DNA of 64,000 nucleotides from Hasllibacter halocynthiae (GTDB taxonomy: Bacteria > Pseudomonadota > Alphaproteobacteria > Rhodobacterales > Rhodobacteraceae), in assembly GCF_003003095.1 (NCBI RefSeq), contig NZ_PVTT01000001.1:558001-622000 (forward strand). The letters run 5' to 3'. The position numbers were made by a program, and so were the translations under genes. The stretch's first letter is position 1. Each line of letters opens with the position of its first letter. The notes under the pieces were generated by a model. That model did no database searches. It was not told the DNA's origin and saw only the letters and a program-made list of their open reading frames with translations. Below, piece by piece: positions 57,613 to 64,000 of this stretch.

Positions 57613-58836
57613 ATGCCGACGAAGCACCGAAACTCGCCCAGCGCCCTCTTTCCGGCGTCGCTCTTCGCCCTGATGGTGGGCGTGATCGCGGCGACGGTCC
57701 TTCTCGTCATGTACGACGACTGGTCGTGGATCGGCGCGCTCGGCATCGCGGCGCTGATCGCCTCGGTGGTGTTCGTCGTTCTTCTCGTGATGCTGCGGGC
57801 CCCGAACCCCCCCGCGGCCGAGAGCGCGGACGCATTCGAGCCGCTGAACGACACCCGCAGCGCCCCGCCCGCGAGCGCGGAGGGCGCGGCCGTCGGCCGC
57901 CACCTGGGCGAGGGGACGACCACCGCCGCCGCCGTGACCTCCGCAGGAACGGCCAGCGCGCCGTCCGTGGCGGTTCCGGCCGACGCGGCCCGCCGTTCCC
58001 CCCTCGATCCGGCGGAGATGCCCCTGCCGGGCGCGGGCGACGTCGGTCCGCCGGCGGGCGGCTCGAGCGAGGGGGCGGTCGACGCGCTGGCGGAGCGTGG
58101 CAAGGCCATCGAGACGGCGGAGTCGGCCCCGCTCGCGCCGGAGGTGCCCCGGAAGGGCGCGCTCGACGGCGGCACCGTCGCCAGCGAGGGCGTCCCCCAC
58201 GACGAGAAGCCGCAGGCGAAGAAGGTGCCGCCTGCCGCGACCGCCCATCACGCCGAGGAAGCCGGCGGCGGCGATCCCGGCGGCGTCGATCCCATGATGC
58301 CGGCGCCGACGAAGCCCGACCCGGCGGCCCGCGACGACGCCCGCGCCGCCTTCGAGGCGGAAGCAGGCGGCGGCGATCCGGGGGGCGTCGATCCCATGAT
58401 GCCCGCCCCGGGTGCGGGCGCAGCCGCGGATCGCGCCGATGCCCGCGCGGCCTTCGGCGCGGAGGCCGGCGGCGGCGATCCGGGCGGGGCGGACCCGATG
58501 ATGCCCGCCGTGGACGCCGCCCCCGCCGGAGAGAGCCGCGAGGACGCGCGCGCCGCGTTCGCCGGCGAGATGGCCACGGGCCGCGCCCCCGGCGCCATCG
58601 AGGGCGCGCGGGCGGGCGGCGCGGACGACCTGAAGATGATCAAGGGGGTCGGCCCGAAGCTGGAGGCGATGCTGAACGGCATGGGCATCTACCACTTCGA
58701 CCAGATCGCCGCCTGGGGCAGCGACGAGATCGCCTGGGCCGACGCCAACATCGAAGGGTTCAAGGGCCGCGTCAGCCGCGACGACTGGGTCGGCCAGTCC
58801 CGCACCTTGGCCGCGGGCAGCGATCCGGCGGCCTGA
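57613..58836 (+). CDS. Membrane-anchored nuo-operon protein with repeats and helix-hairpin-helix domain
   Basis: A 407-residue protein encoded between nuoE and the DUF5337 gene. Two TM helices lie near 10-32 and 39-61, so it is tethered to the membrane. A long Ala/Pro/Glu-rich region contains three copies of a 34-residue unit (about 216-317), each with GGGDPGG(V/A)DPMMPA. It ends in a helix-hairpin-helix domain (about 336-400, [28 protein letters not shown]) homologous to the NuoE tail. Rhodobacter nuo operons are known to carry extra reading frames. A role as a membrane tether or assembly factor for complex I is inference. Confidence 0.8.
   Translation: MPTKHRNSPSALFPASLFALMVGVIAATVLLVMYDDWSWIGALGIAALIASVVFVVLLVMLRAPNPPAAESADAFEPLNDTRSAPPASAEGAAVGRHLGEGTTTAAAVTSAGTASAPSVAVPADAARRSPLDPAEMPLPGAGDVGPPAGGSSEGAVDALAERGKAIETAESAPLAPEVPRKGALDGGTVASEGVPHDEKPQAKKVPPAATAHHAEEAGGGDPGGVDPMMPAPTKPDPAARDDARAAFEAEAGGGDPGGVDPMMPAPGAGAAADRADARAAFGAEAGGGDPGGADPMMPAVDAAPAGESREDARAAFAGEMATGRAPGAIEGARAGGADDLKMIKGVGPKLEAMLNGMGIYHFDQIAAWGSDEIAWADANIEGFKGRVSRDDWVGQSRTLAAGSDPAA
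58258..58563 (+). repeat. Three tandem 102-bp coding repeats
   Basis: Units begin at 58258, 58360 and 58462 (exact spacing 102 bp, 34 codons). Each encodes an Ala/Gly-rich segment starting EAGGGDPGG and ending in a charged DARAAF helix. They lie in frame within the nuo-operon gene. Confidence 0.85.
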
Positions 58837-58839
58837 TCC

Positions 58840-59163
58840 ATGGCGGAGTCCCGGCAGGTCAGGCGGGCGAGGGCCAGGCGGGCCGGGGCACCTTCCACGG
58901 GCCAAGGCCCCCCCCCATCCGTCCGGCGCGAATACGGCCCCGAGCGCCTGGCCCTGGCGCGGCAGGCGCGATCTGCCGCACTCGTCATGGCGGGGACGAT
59001 GGTTATCTGGTTCGGGCTGAACATGCTCGGGCGCGAGATGGGGATGCCGGGGGGCTATGCCCTCGTCTTCGACCTCGCGGCCGTCGCCGCGTTCATTTGG
59101 GCCCTTGCGGTCGTCTGGCGCGTGTGGCGCAAGGGCCGCGAACTGGATCAGGAGGGGCGGTGA
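58840..59163 (+). CDS. DUF5337 small membrane protein
   Basis: The 107-residue product has a basic Arg/Ala N-terminus (1-45) and two TM helices at about 46-66 ([18 protein letters not shown]) and 72-95 ([20 protein letters not shown]), matching DUF5337, a family found in Rhodobacter-type nuo operons. It begins 3 nt after the previous stop and ends in a TGATG overlap with nuoF, so it is expressed with complex I. Role unknown. Confidence 0.85.
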   Translation: MAESRQVRRARARRAGAPSTGQGPPPSVRREYGPERLALARQARSAALVMAGTMVIWFGLNMLGREMGMPGGYALVFDLAAVAAFIWALAVVWRVWRKGRELDQEGR

Positions 59164-60455
59164 TGCTCGCCGACAAGGACCGGATCTTCACGAACCTCTA
59201 CGGGATGCACGACCGCTCGCTCGCGGGGGCGAGATCGCGCGGGCAGTGGGACGACACGAAGGGCATCGTCGCCAGGGGCAGGGACGCCATCATCGAGGAG
59301 ATGAAGACCTCCGGCCTGCGGGGCCGGGGCGGGGCGGGCTTCCCCACCGGCCTGAAATGGTCGTTCATGCCCAAGGAATCGGACGGACGGCCGCACTACC
59401 TCGTGGTGAACGCCGACGAGTCCGAGCCGGGGACCTGCAAGGACCGCGAGATCATGCGGCACGACCCGCACACCCTGATCGAGGGATGCCTGATCGCGTC
59501 CTTCTGCATGGGCGCGAACGCCTGCTACATCTACATCCGGGGCGAGTACATCCGCGAGCGCGAGGCCCTGCAGGCCGCCATCGACGAGTGCTACGACGCC
59601 GGGCTGCTGGGCGCGAATGCGGCCCAGACGGGATGGGATTTCGACCTCTATCTCGTGCACGGCGCCGGCGCCTACATCTGCGGCGAGGAGACGGCGCTGC
59701 TGGAGAGCCTCGAGGGCAAGAAGGGCATGCCGCGCATGAAGCCGCCCTTCCCGGCGGGCGCGGGCCTCTACGGCTGCCCGACGACGGTGAACAACGTCGA
59801 ATCGATCGCCGTCGTGCCCACCATCCTGCGCCGCGGGGGCGAGTGGTTCGCGGGCTTCGGGCGCAAGAACAACACCGGCACGAAGCTCTTCGCGATCTCG
59901 GGCCACGTGAACGAGCCCTGCGTCGTCGAAGAGGCCATGTCGATCCCCTTCGAGGAGCTGATCGACAAGCATTGCGGCGGCATCCGGGGCGGCTGGGACA
60001 ACCTCAAGGCGGTGATCCCGGGCGGGTCCTCCGTGCCGCTGCTGCCGGCGGACACGGCGCGCGAGGCGATCATGGACTTCGACTGGCTGCGCGAACGGCA
60101 GTCGGGCCTGGGCACCGCCGCCGTCATCGTCATGGACCAGTCGACAGACGTCATAAAGGCGATCTGGCGGTTGTCGAAGTTCTACAAGCACGAGAGCTGC
60201 GGCCAGTGCACCCCCTGCCGCGAGGGCACCGGCTGGATGATGCGCGTCATGGACCGGCTGGTGCAGGGCGACGCCGAACCGGCCGAGATCGACATGCTGC
60301 TGGACGTCACCAAGCAGGTCGAGGGGCACACGATCTGCGCCCTCGGCGACGCCGCCGCCTGGCCGATCCAGGGGCTGATCCGTCACTTCCGCGACGAGAT
60401 CGAGGAGAGGATCGCCCACAAGCGCCGCCGTCCGGTGCCCTTCGCGGCGGAGTGA
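59163..60455 (+). CDS. nuoF: NADH-quinone oxidoreductase subunit F
   Basis: The 430-residue NADH- and FMN-binding subunit with cluster N3. It has [19 protein letters not shown] (NADH loop), [19 protein letters not shown] (FMN), [19 protein letters not shown], and the cluster Cys in [12 protein letters not shown] plus a later Cys in [16 protein letters not shown] 59163 lies in the TGATG overlap. A strong hairpin follows 5 nt after the stop. Confidence 0.97.
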   Translation: MLADKDRIFTNLYGMHDRSLAGARSRGQWDDTKGIVARGRDAIIEEMKTSGLRGRGGAGFPTGLKWSFMPKESDGRPHYLVVNADESEPGTCKDREIMRHDPHTLIEGCLIASFCMGANACYIYIRGEYIREREALQAAIDECYDAGLLGANAAQTGWDFDLYLVHGAGAYICGEETALLESLEGKKGMPRMKPPFPAGAGLYGCPTTVNNVESIAVVPTILRRGGEWFAGFGRKNNTGTKLFAISGHVNEPCVVEEAMSIPFEELIDKHCGGIRGGWDNLKAVIPGGSSVPLLPADTAREAIMDFDWLRERQSGLGTAAVIVMDQSTDVIKAIWRLSKFYKHESCGQCTPCREGTGWMMRVMDRLVQGDAEPAEIDMLLDVTKQVEGHTICALGDAAAWPIQGLIRHFRDEIEERIAHKRRRPVPFAAE

Positions 60456-60460
60456 AGGGA

Positions 60461-60480
60461 CGGGCGGGACGCCCCGCCCG
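60461..60480 (+). terminator. Strong hairpin inside the nuo operon after nuoF
   Basis: CGGGCGGG (60461-60468) and CCCGCCCG (60473-60480) form a perfect 8-bp stem with a 4-nt loop (ACGC). No T tract. It may reduce read-through or protect the 3' end of the processed nuoA-F message. Confidence 0.45.
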
Positions 60481-60644
60481 GCCCCGGCATGGGCCGTCGG
60501 CGCGGCGATCACGGGCGACAGGGCGGCCCGGCGCGGGGATCGCGTGCCGCCGCCGGGTGCCATAGCCCGGACGTCGCACGCCGCGCGTCGGCTCGGCCGG
60601 GCGACGCTGCGGGGTGCCATCGGCGGCGAAGGAAGGGGCATGCA

Positions 60645-60796
60645 ATGCCGGAGACGAACGCGACGCTGGGCGCATTGCTGGCGCAGGAGGGGCGGAGGGC
60701 CTGCTGGCCTTCGGCCTGATCGCCGGGGCGGGCATGGCGCTGGCCCTGGCCGGGCTGCCGCCCCTGCGGGCCGTGCTGCGGGCCATTCGGCGCTGA
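60645..60796 (+). pseudogene. Frameshifted small membrane protein gene
   Basis: ATG 60645 has a strong AAGGAAGGGG upstream, but the frame stops after 24 codons (MPETNATLGALLAQEGRR...). If one G is added at the GGGG of 60689-60692 the frame continues as AEGLLAFGLIAGAGMALALAG and RAVLRAIRR to a TGA at 60796, giving about 50 residues with one TM helix. The two halves fit too well for chance. It is either a lost gene, a slippage-dependent one, or a sequence error. Position between nuoF and DUF5333 is in line with a small nuo accessory gene. Confidence 0.5.
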
Positions 60797-60918
60797 TCGT
60801 ACGCCGCGGTGCGGCGGGCCCTCGTCGTGCCGCGGGATGGCGGGGCAGGGTCATTGAATGACCCGTCCCCGATGGCCAGTTCGGGGCACGAACGGAACCG
60901 AGCAAGGGGAGGTGCGCC

Positions 60919-61308
60919 ATGCGCATCCTGACCGCCACGATCCTCGCCGCCGCGCTGGCCCTTCCGGCCCACGCCCGGACGCCGTCCGACATTCCCGAGG
61001 TGGTCGAGCGGTTGCTGGTCGTCGGCATGGCCGACGAGCTGCGCGAGCAGTGCGGCGACGTCTCGGCCCGTGTGGTCCGCGCGATCGGCTACCTGCGCGA
61101 GACGGCGCAGGTGGCGCTGGACGCCGGCTTCACCCGCGCGGAGGTCGAGGCCTATGTCGACGACGACGCCGAGAAGGAGCGGCTCCGCGGCATCGCGCAC
61201 CGGCTGCTGCTGGACCTGGGCGTCCAGGAGGGCGACGAGGCCAGCTACTGCGCCGTCGCGCGCGGCCAGATCGAGGGCGGCACGGCGGTGGGGCGATTGC
61301 TCCGATAG
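60919..61308 (+). CDS. DUF5333 exported protein
   Basis: The 129-residue product has a signal peptide to PAHART and a helical mature domain with two Cys (REQCGDVSARVVRAIGYLRETAQ and EASYCAVARGQIEGG), matching DUF5333, which accompanies nuo genes in Rhodobacteraceae. The Cys pair may form a disulfide in the periplasm. Function unknown. GGGGAGG precedes the ATG. Confidence 0.88.
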   Translation: MRILTATILAAALALPAHARTPSDIPEVVERLLVVGMADELREQCGDVSARVVRAIGYLRETAQVALDAGFTRAEVEAYVDDDAEKERLRGIAHRLLLDLGVQEGDEASYCAVARGQIEGGTAVGRLLR

Positions 61309-61404
61309 GTCGCGGGGGGGGCGGCGGCGGGCGCCCTTGAAGGCTTACCGGGGCCGGCGTAGGTGGACGCCGAACGCCTTCCGGCCAAGGGGTCCTTTCC
61401 GCGC

Positions 61405-63396
61405 ATGTCAGACCTTCGCACCATCGTCATCGACGGCAATGCGGTCGAGGTGGACCCCCGCCTGACGCTGATCCAGGCCTGCGAGGAAGCGGGGATCGAG
61501 ATCCCGCGCTTCTGCTACCACGAGCGTCTGTCGATCGCGGGCAACTGCCGGATGTGCCTTGTCGAGATCGTGGGCGGGCCGCCGAAGCCCGCAGCCTCAT
61601 GCGCGATGCAGGTGAAGGACCTGCGGCCGGGCAAGGACGGCGAGCCGCCGGAGGTCCGCACCAACAGCCCCATGGTGAAGAAGGCCCGCGAGGGGGTGAT
61701 GGAGTTCCTGCTCATCAACCACCCGCTCGACTGCCCGATCTGCGACCAAGGGGGCGAGTGCGACCTTCAGGACCAGGCGATGGCTTACGGGGTCGACTTC
61801 TCGCGCTATCGCGAGCCGAAGCGCGCGGTCGTGGACCTCGACCTCGGGCCCCTGGTCGAGACGCACATGACGCGCTGCATCTCGTGCACCCGCTGCGTGC
61901 GCTTCACCACGGAGGTCGCCGGGATCACCCAGATGGGCCAGACCGGACGGGGCGAGGACGCCGAGATCACGTCCTACCTGGGCGAGACGCTCGATTCGGA
62001 GCTGCAGGGCAACATCATCGACCTCTGCCCCGTGGGCGCGCTGGTCTCGAAGCCCTACGCCTTCACCGCCCGCCCTTGGGAGCTGACGAAGACCGAGTCG
62101 GTGGACGTGATGGACGGGCTGGGCTCCAACATCCGCGTGGACACCAAGGGGCGCGAGGTGATGCGCTTCCTGCCCGTCAACCATGACGGCGTGAACGAGG
62201 AATGGATCTCGGACAAGACGCGCTTCGTCTGGGACGGGCTCAGGCGGCAGCGGCTGGACAAGCCCTACATCCGGCAGGGCGGCAGGCTGCGGCCCGCCAC
62301 CTGGCCCGAGGCGCTGGCCGTCGTGGCCGAGCGGATGAAGGGCGCGGCGCAATTGTCTGGGATCGTTGGCGATCTGGCGCCGGTCGAGGCCGTCTTCGCG
62401 CTGAAGCAGCTGATCGAGGGGCAGGGCGGCATCGTCGAGTGCCGGACCCTGGGCGAGGCACTGATCCCTGGGAACCGGGGCGCCTATGTCGGCGACGCCC
62501 GCATCGAGGAGCTGGACGACGCGGATCGGATCGTGCTGATCGGCACCAACCCCCGCACGGAGGCGCCCGTCCTGAACGCACGCATCCGCAAGGCGTGGCT
62601 GCGCGGCGCCACCGTCGAGCGGCTGGGGATGGCGGCGGACCTGGGCTACGACGTGGAGGAACGGGGCGACGATCCCCGCGAGGTGTCGAAGCTGGACGGC
62701 GGCGGCGTGTTCGTGATCGGCATGGGCGCGCTGGCGCGGCCCGACGGGAAGGCCATACTCGCCGCCGCGCTGGAGGCGGCGGGCGACGGCAAAGTGCTGA
62801 TCTTGCATCATTCCGCCGCCCGCGTGGGCGCCATGGACGTCGGCGCTACCTGCGAAGGCGGGATCGAGGCGGCGTTGGGTGCTCAGGTCGTCTGGAACCT
62901 CGGCGCGGACGAGATCGACGTGCCGCCGGGGGCGTTCGTGATCTATCAGGGCAGCCACGGGGACCGGGGCGCGCACCGGGCGGACGTGATCCTGCCGGCA
63001 GCCGCCTACACGGAGGAGAACGGGCTTTTCGTGAACACCGAAGGTCGCCCGCAGCTGGCCTTCCGCGCGAGCTTCCCGCCGGGAGACGCCAAGGAGAACT
63101 GGGCCATCCTGCGCGCCGCCTCCGGCGAGATGGGGGAGGTGCTGCCCTACGATTCGCTGCCCCAGCTCAGGCAGGCGCTGGTGAAGGCGCATCCCGTCCT
63201 GGGGCGGGTGAACGAGGTCACCGAGAGCGTGCGCGCGCCCGTCGAGCCGGGGGGCGAGGTCACGGACGTGCGCCTCGTGAACCTGATCGCCGACTTCTAC
63301 ATGACGAACCCGATCGCCCGCGCGTCGGAGGTCATGGCCGAGCTGTCCGCGAACCGGAAGGCGCGGCGCGAGGCGCCGCCCATCGCGGCCGAGTAG
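61405..63396 (+). CDS. nuoG: NADH-quinone oxidoreductase subunit G
   Basis: A 663-residue subunit with several iron-sulfur clusters. The N-terminal 2Fe-2S domain has [18 protein letters not shown], next [20 protein letters not shown] (His/Cys-ligated N5), then [13 protein letters not shown] and IDLCPVGAL (N4). The rest is the degenerate molybdopterin-type fold, with [26 protein letters not shown] 61405 begins [11 protein letters not shown]; an upstream GTG lacks a site. Its stop shares TAGTG with the next gene. Confidence 0.97.
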   Translation: MSDLRTIVIDGNAVEVDPRLTLIQACEEAGIEIPRFCYHERLSIAGNCRMCLVEIVGGPPKPAASCAMQVKDLRPGKDGEPPEVRTNSPMVKKAREGVMEFLLINHPLDCPICDQGGECDLQDQAMAYGVDFSRYREPKRAVVDLDLGPLVETHMTRCISCTRCVRFTTEVAGITQMGQTGRGEDAEITSYLGETLDSELQGNIIDLCPVGALVSKPYAFTARPWELTKTESVDVMDGLGSNIRVDTKGREVMRFLPVNHDGVNEEWISDKTRFVWDGLRRQRLDKPYIRQGGRLRPATWPEALAVVAERMKGAAQLSGIVGDLAPVEAVFALKQLIEGQGGIVECRTLGEALIPGNRGAYVGDARIEELDDADRIVLIGTNPRTEAPVLNARIRKAWLRGATVERLGMAADLGYDVEERGDDPREVSKLDGGGVFVIGMGALARPDGKAILAAALEAAGDGKVLILHHSAARVGAMDVGATCEGGIEAALGAQVVWNLGADEIDVPPGAFVIYQGSHGDRGAHRADVILPAAAYTEENGLFVNTEGRPQLAFRASFPPGDAKENWAILRAASGEMGEVLPYDSLPQLRQALVKAHPVLGRVNEVTESVRAPVEPGGEVTDVRLVNLIADFYMTNPIARASEVMAELSANRKARREAPPIAAE

Positions 63397-63776
63397 TGCG
63401 CGGGGCCGTGGCGATAGCCCTCCTTGCCGGATGCGCCGCCGGCGGGGCGCCGAGGGGCGCGGTAACGGAGCCCGTGCACGTCGGGATCGAGACGCGTCTG
63501 CTGGACGACGACCTGACGCAGTTCCTCGTCGAGATGCGGGGCGGCGCGGGGCCGGAGGACGTCGACGCCTACGCCCGCTGCGCCGCGGCGCAGTACGCCC
63601 TGATCCGGGGCTACGCCTTCGCGCGGCAAGTGCGCACGCAGGCGGCCGAACGGGGTGGCACCTGGTTCGGGGATGCTGTTTACGTCATCTCGCCCGGCCT
63701 GCCGCGCGGCGCGCGGACCATCGACGCCGAGGTGACGGTGCGGGACTGCCAGGCCCGCGGGATACCGACCGTATGA
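63396..63776 (+). CDS. Lipoprotein in the nuo operon
   Basis: A 126-residue product from a GTG overlapping the nuoG stop (TAGTG). The start [13 protein letters not shown] is a short lipoprotein signal with Cys13. The mature part contains [43 protein letters not shown] and [15 protein letters not shown]. Two Cys could form a disulfide. No known complex I subunit matches; position and overlap suggest a clade-specific accessory. Function unknown. Confidence 0.75.
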   Translation: MRGAVAIALLAGCAAGGAPRGAVTEPVHVGIETRLLDDDLTQFLVEMRGGAGPEDVDAYARCAAAQYALIRGYAFARQVRTQAAERGGTWFGDAVYVISPGLPRGARTIDAEVTVRDCQARGIPTV

Positions 63777-63783
63777 GGACAGC

Positions 63784-64000
63784 ATGATCCTGATCGAATC
63801 GCCCTTCTGGGCCACGGGCGCAGGGCTCGCGCTGCTGGCGCTGCTGCAGTCGCTGCTGCTGGTCGTGCTGCTGCTGCTGAGCCTTGCCGTGCTGCTCTAC
63901 GCGGACCGGAAGATCTGGGCGGCGGTGCAGATGCGCAAGGGACCGAACGTGGTCGGCGCGTTCGGGCTGCTGCAATCCTTCGCGGACTTCTTCAAGTACG
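63784..64000 (+). CDS. nuoH: NADH-quinone oxidoreductase subunit H, start only
   Basis: The first 72 codons of the membrane subunit that joins the arms at the quinone site. A TM helix at about 13-40 ([20 protein letters not shown]) precedes [35 protein letters not shown], the diagnostic NuoH/ND1 segment. It is cut by the window edge. Confidence 0.95.
   Translation, partial: MILIESPFWATGAGLALLALLQSLLLVVLLLLSLAVLLYADRKIWAAVQMRKGPNVVGAFGLLQSFADFFKY

Overview
The window is about 64 kb of very GC-rich, densely packed bacterial chromosome. Gene content and order point to an alphaproteobacterium of the Rhodobacterales (Rhodobacteraceae/Paracoccaceae); the genus cannot be read from the sequence. The evidence is a nuo operon with Rhodobacter-type inserted genes (DUF5333, DUF5337), a circularly permuted two-piece tmRNA with tag ANDNRAPVALAA, an F1-ATPase zeta subunit (DUF1476), fumC-DUF4169-ribbon-helix-helix beside sspB, an RNase E ending in a GWW motif, and an alphaproteobacterial LexA box (GTTC-N7-GTTC) before uvrA. 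No prophage, insertion sequence, CRISPR array or rRNA was seen.

Region by region. 0-12.6 kb: a cut ribokinase gene, a CAU-anticodon tRNA, purMN, rnd, sufE, then a B12/methyl-transfer neighbourhood (DUF1638 protein, corrinoid protein, homocysteine methyltransferase module) mixed with sodC, a YbjQ protein, a radical SAM protein and a methyltransferase, then the ATPase zeta subunit and purC-purS-purQ. 12.6-18.9 kb: a DctB/DctD-like two-component pair, rne with a long leader, and tusA. 19-29.9 kb: a membrane-lipase/P450 pair, fumC-sspB block, chrA, a DUF1194 protein, the tmRNA gene, an orphan binding protein, a second P450 and a decayed gene. 30-39.5 kb: bactofilin with an M23 peptidase, bcp, queA, a winged-helix regulator, a TRAP transporter (dctPQM), an MFS exporter, a DUF924 protein and a small membrane protein. 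39.6-52.8 kb: lpdA, uvrA with SOS control, a compositionally odd ORF, moaA, a HAD-fold protein lacking its catalytic aspartates, glmS/glmU, gph and a lytic transglycosylase. 52.8 kb to the end: nuoA-B-C-D-E, an accessory gene, DUF5337, nuoF, a frameshifted small gene, DUF5333, nuoG, a lipoprotein and the start of nuoH.

How the genes work together. The nuo genes build proton-pumping NADH:quinone oxidoreductase; NuoE carries a long tail ending in a helix-hairpin-helix domain that recurs in the membrane-anchored protein encoded next door. DctB/DctD may control C4-dicarboxylate TRAP uptake, and a dctPQM set lies about 19 kb away, but the DctD-like protein has lost the sigma54-contact GAFTGA loop. 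The corrinoid protein and homocysteine methyltransferase look like separate pieces of a split MetH, with DUF1638 as a likely accessory.

Translation is tightly coupled throughout: many starts overlap the previous stop (ATGA, GTGA, TGATG), and four convergent pairs share one CTAG as both stop codons. Readable promoters have a TTG-rich -35 and a TAG/TAT-type -10, and several end about 7 nt before the start codon, which suggests leaderless transcripts.
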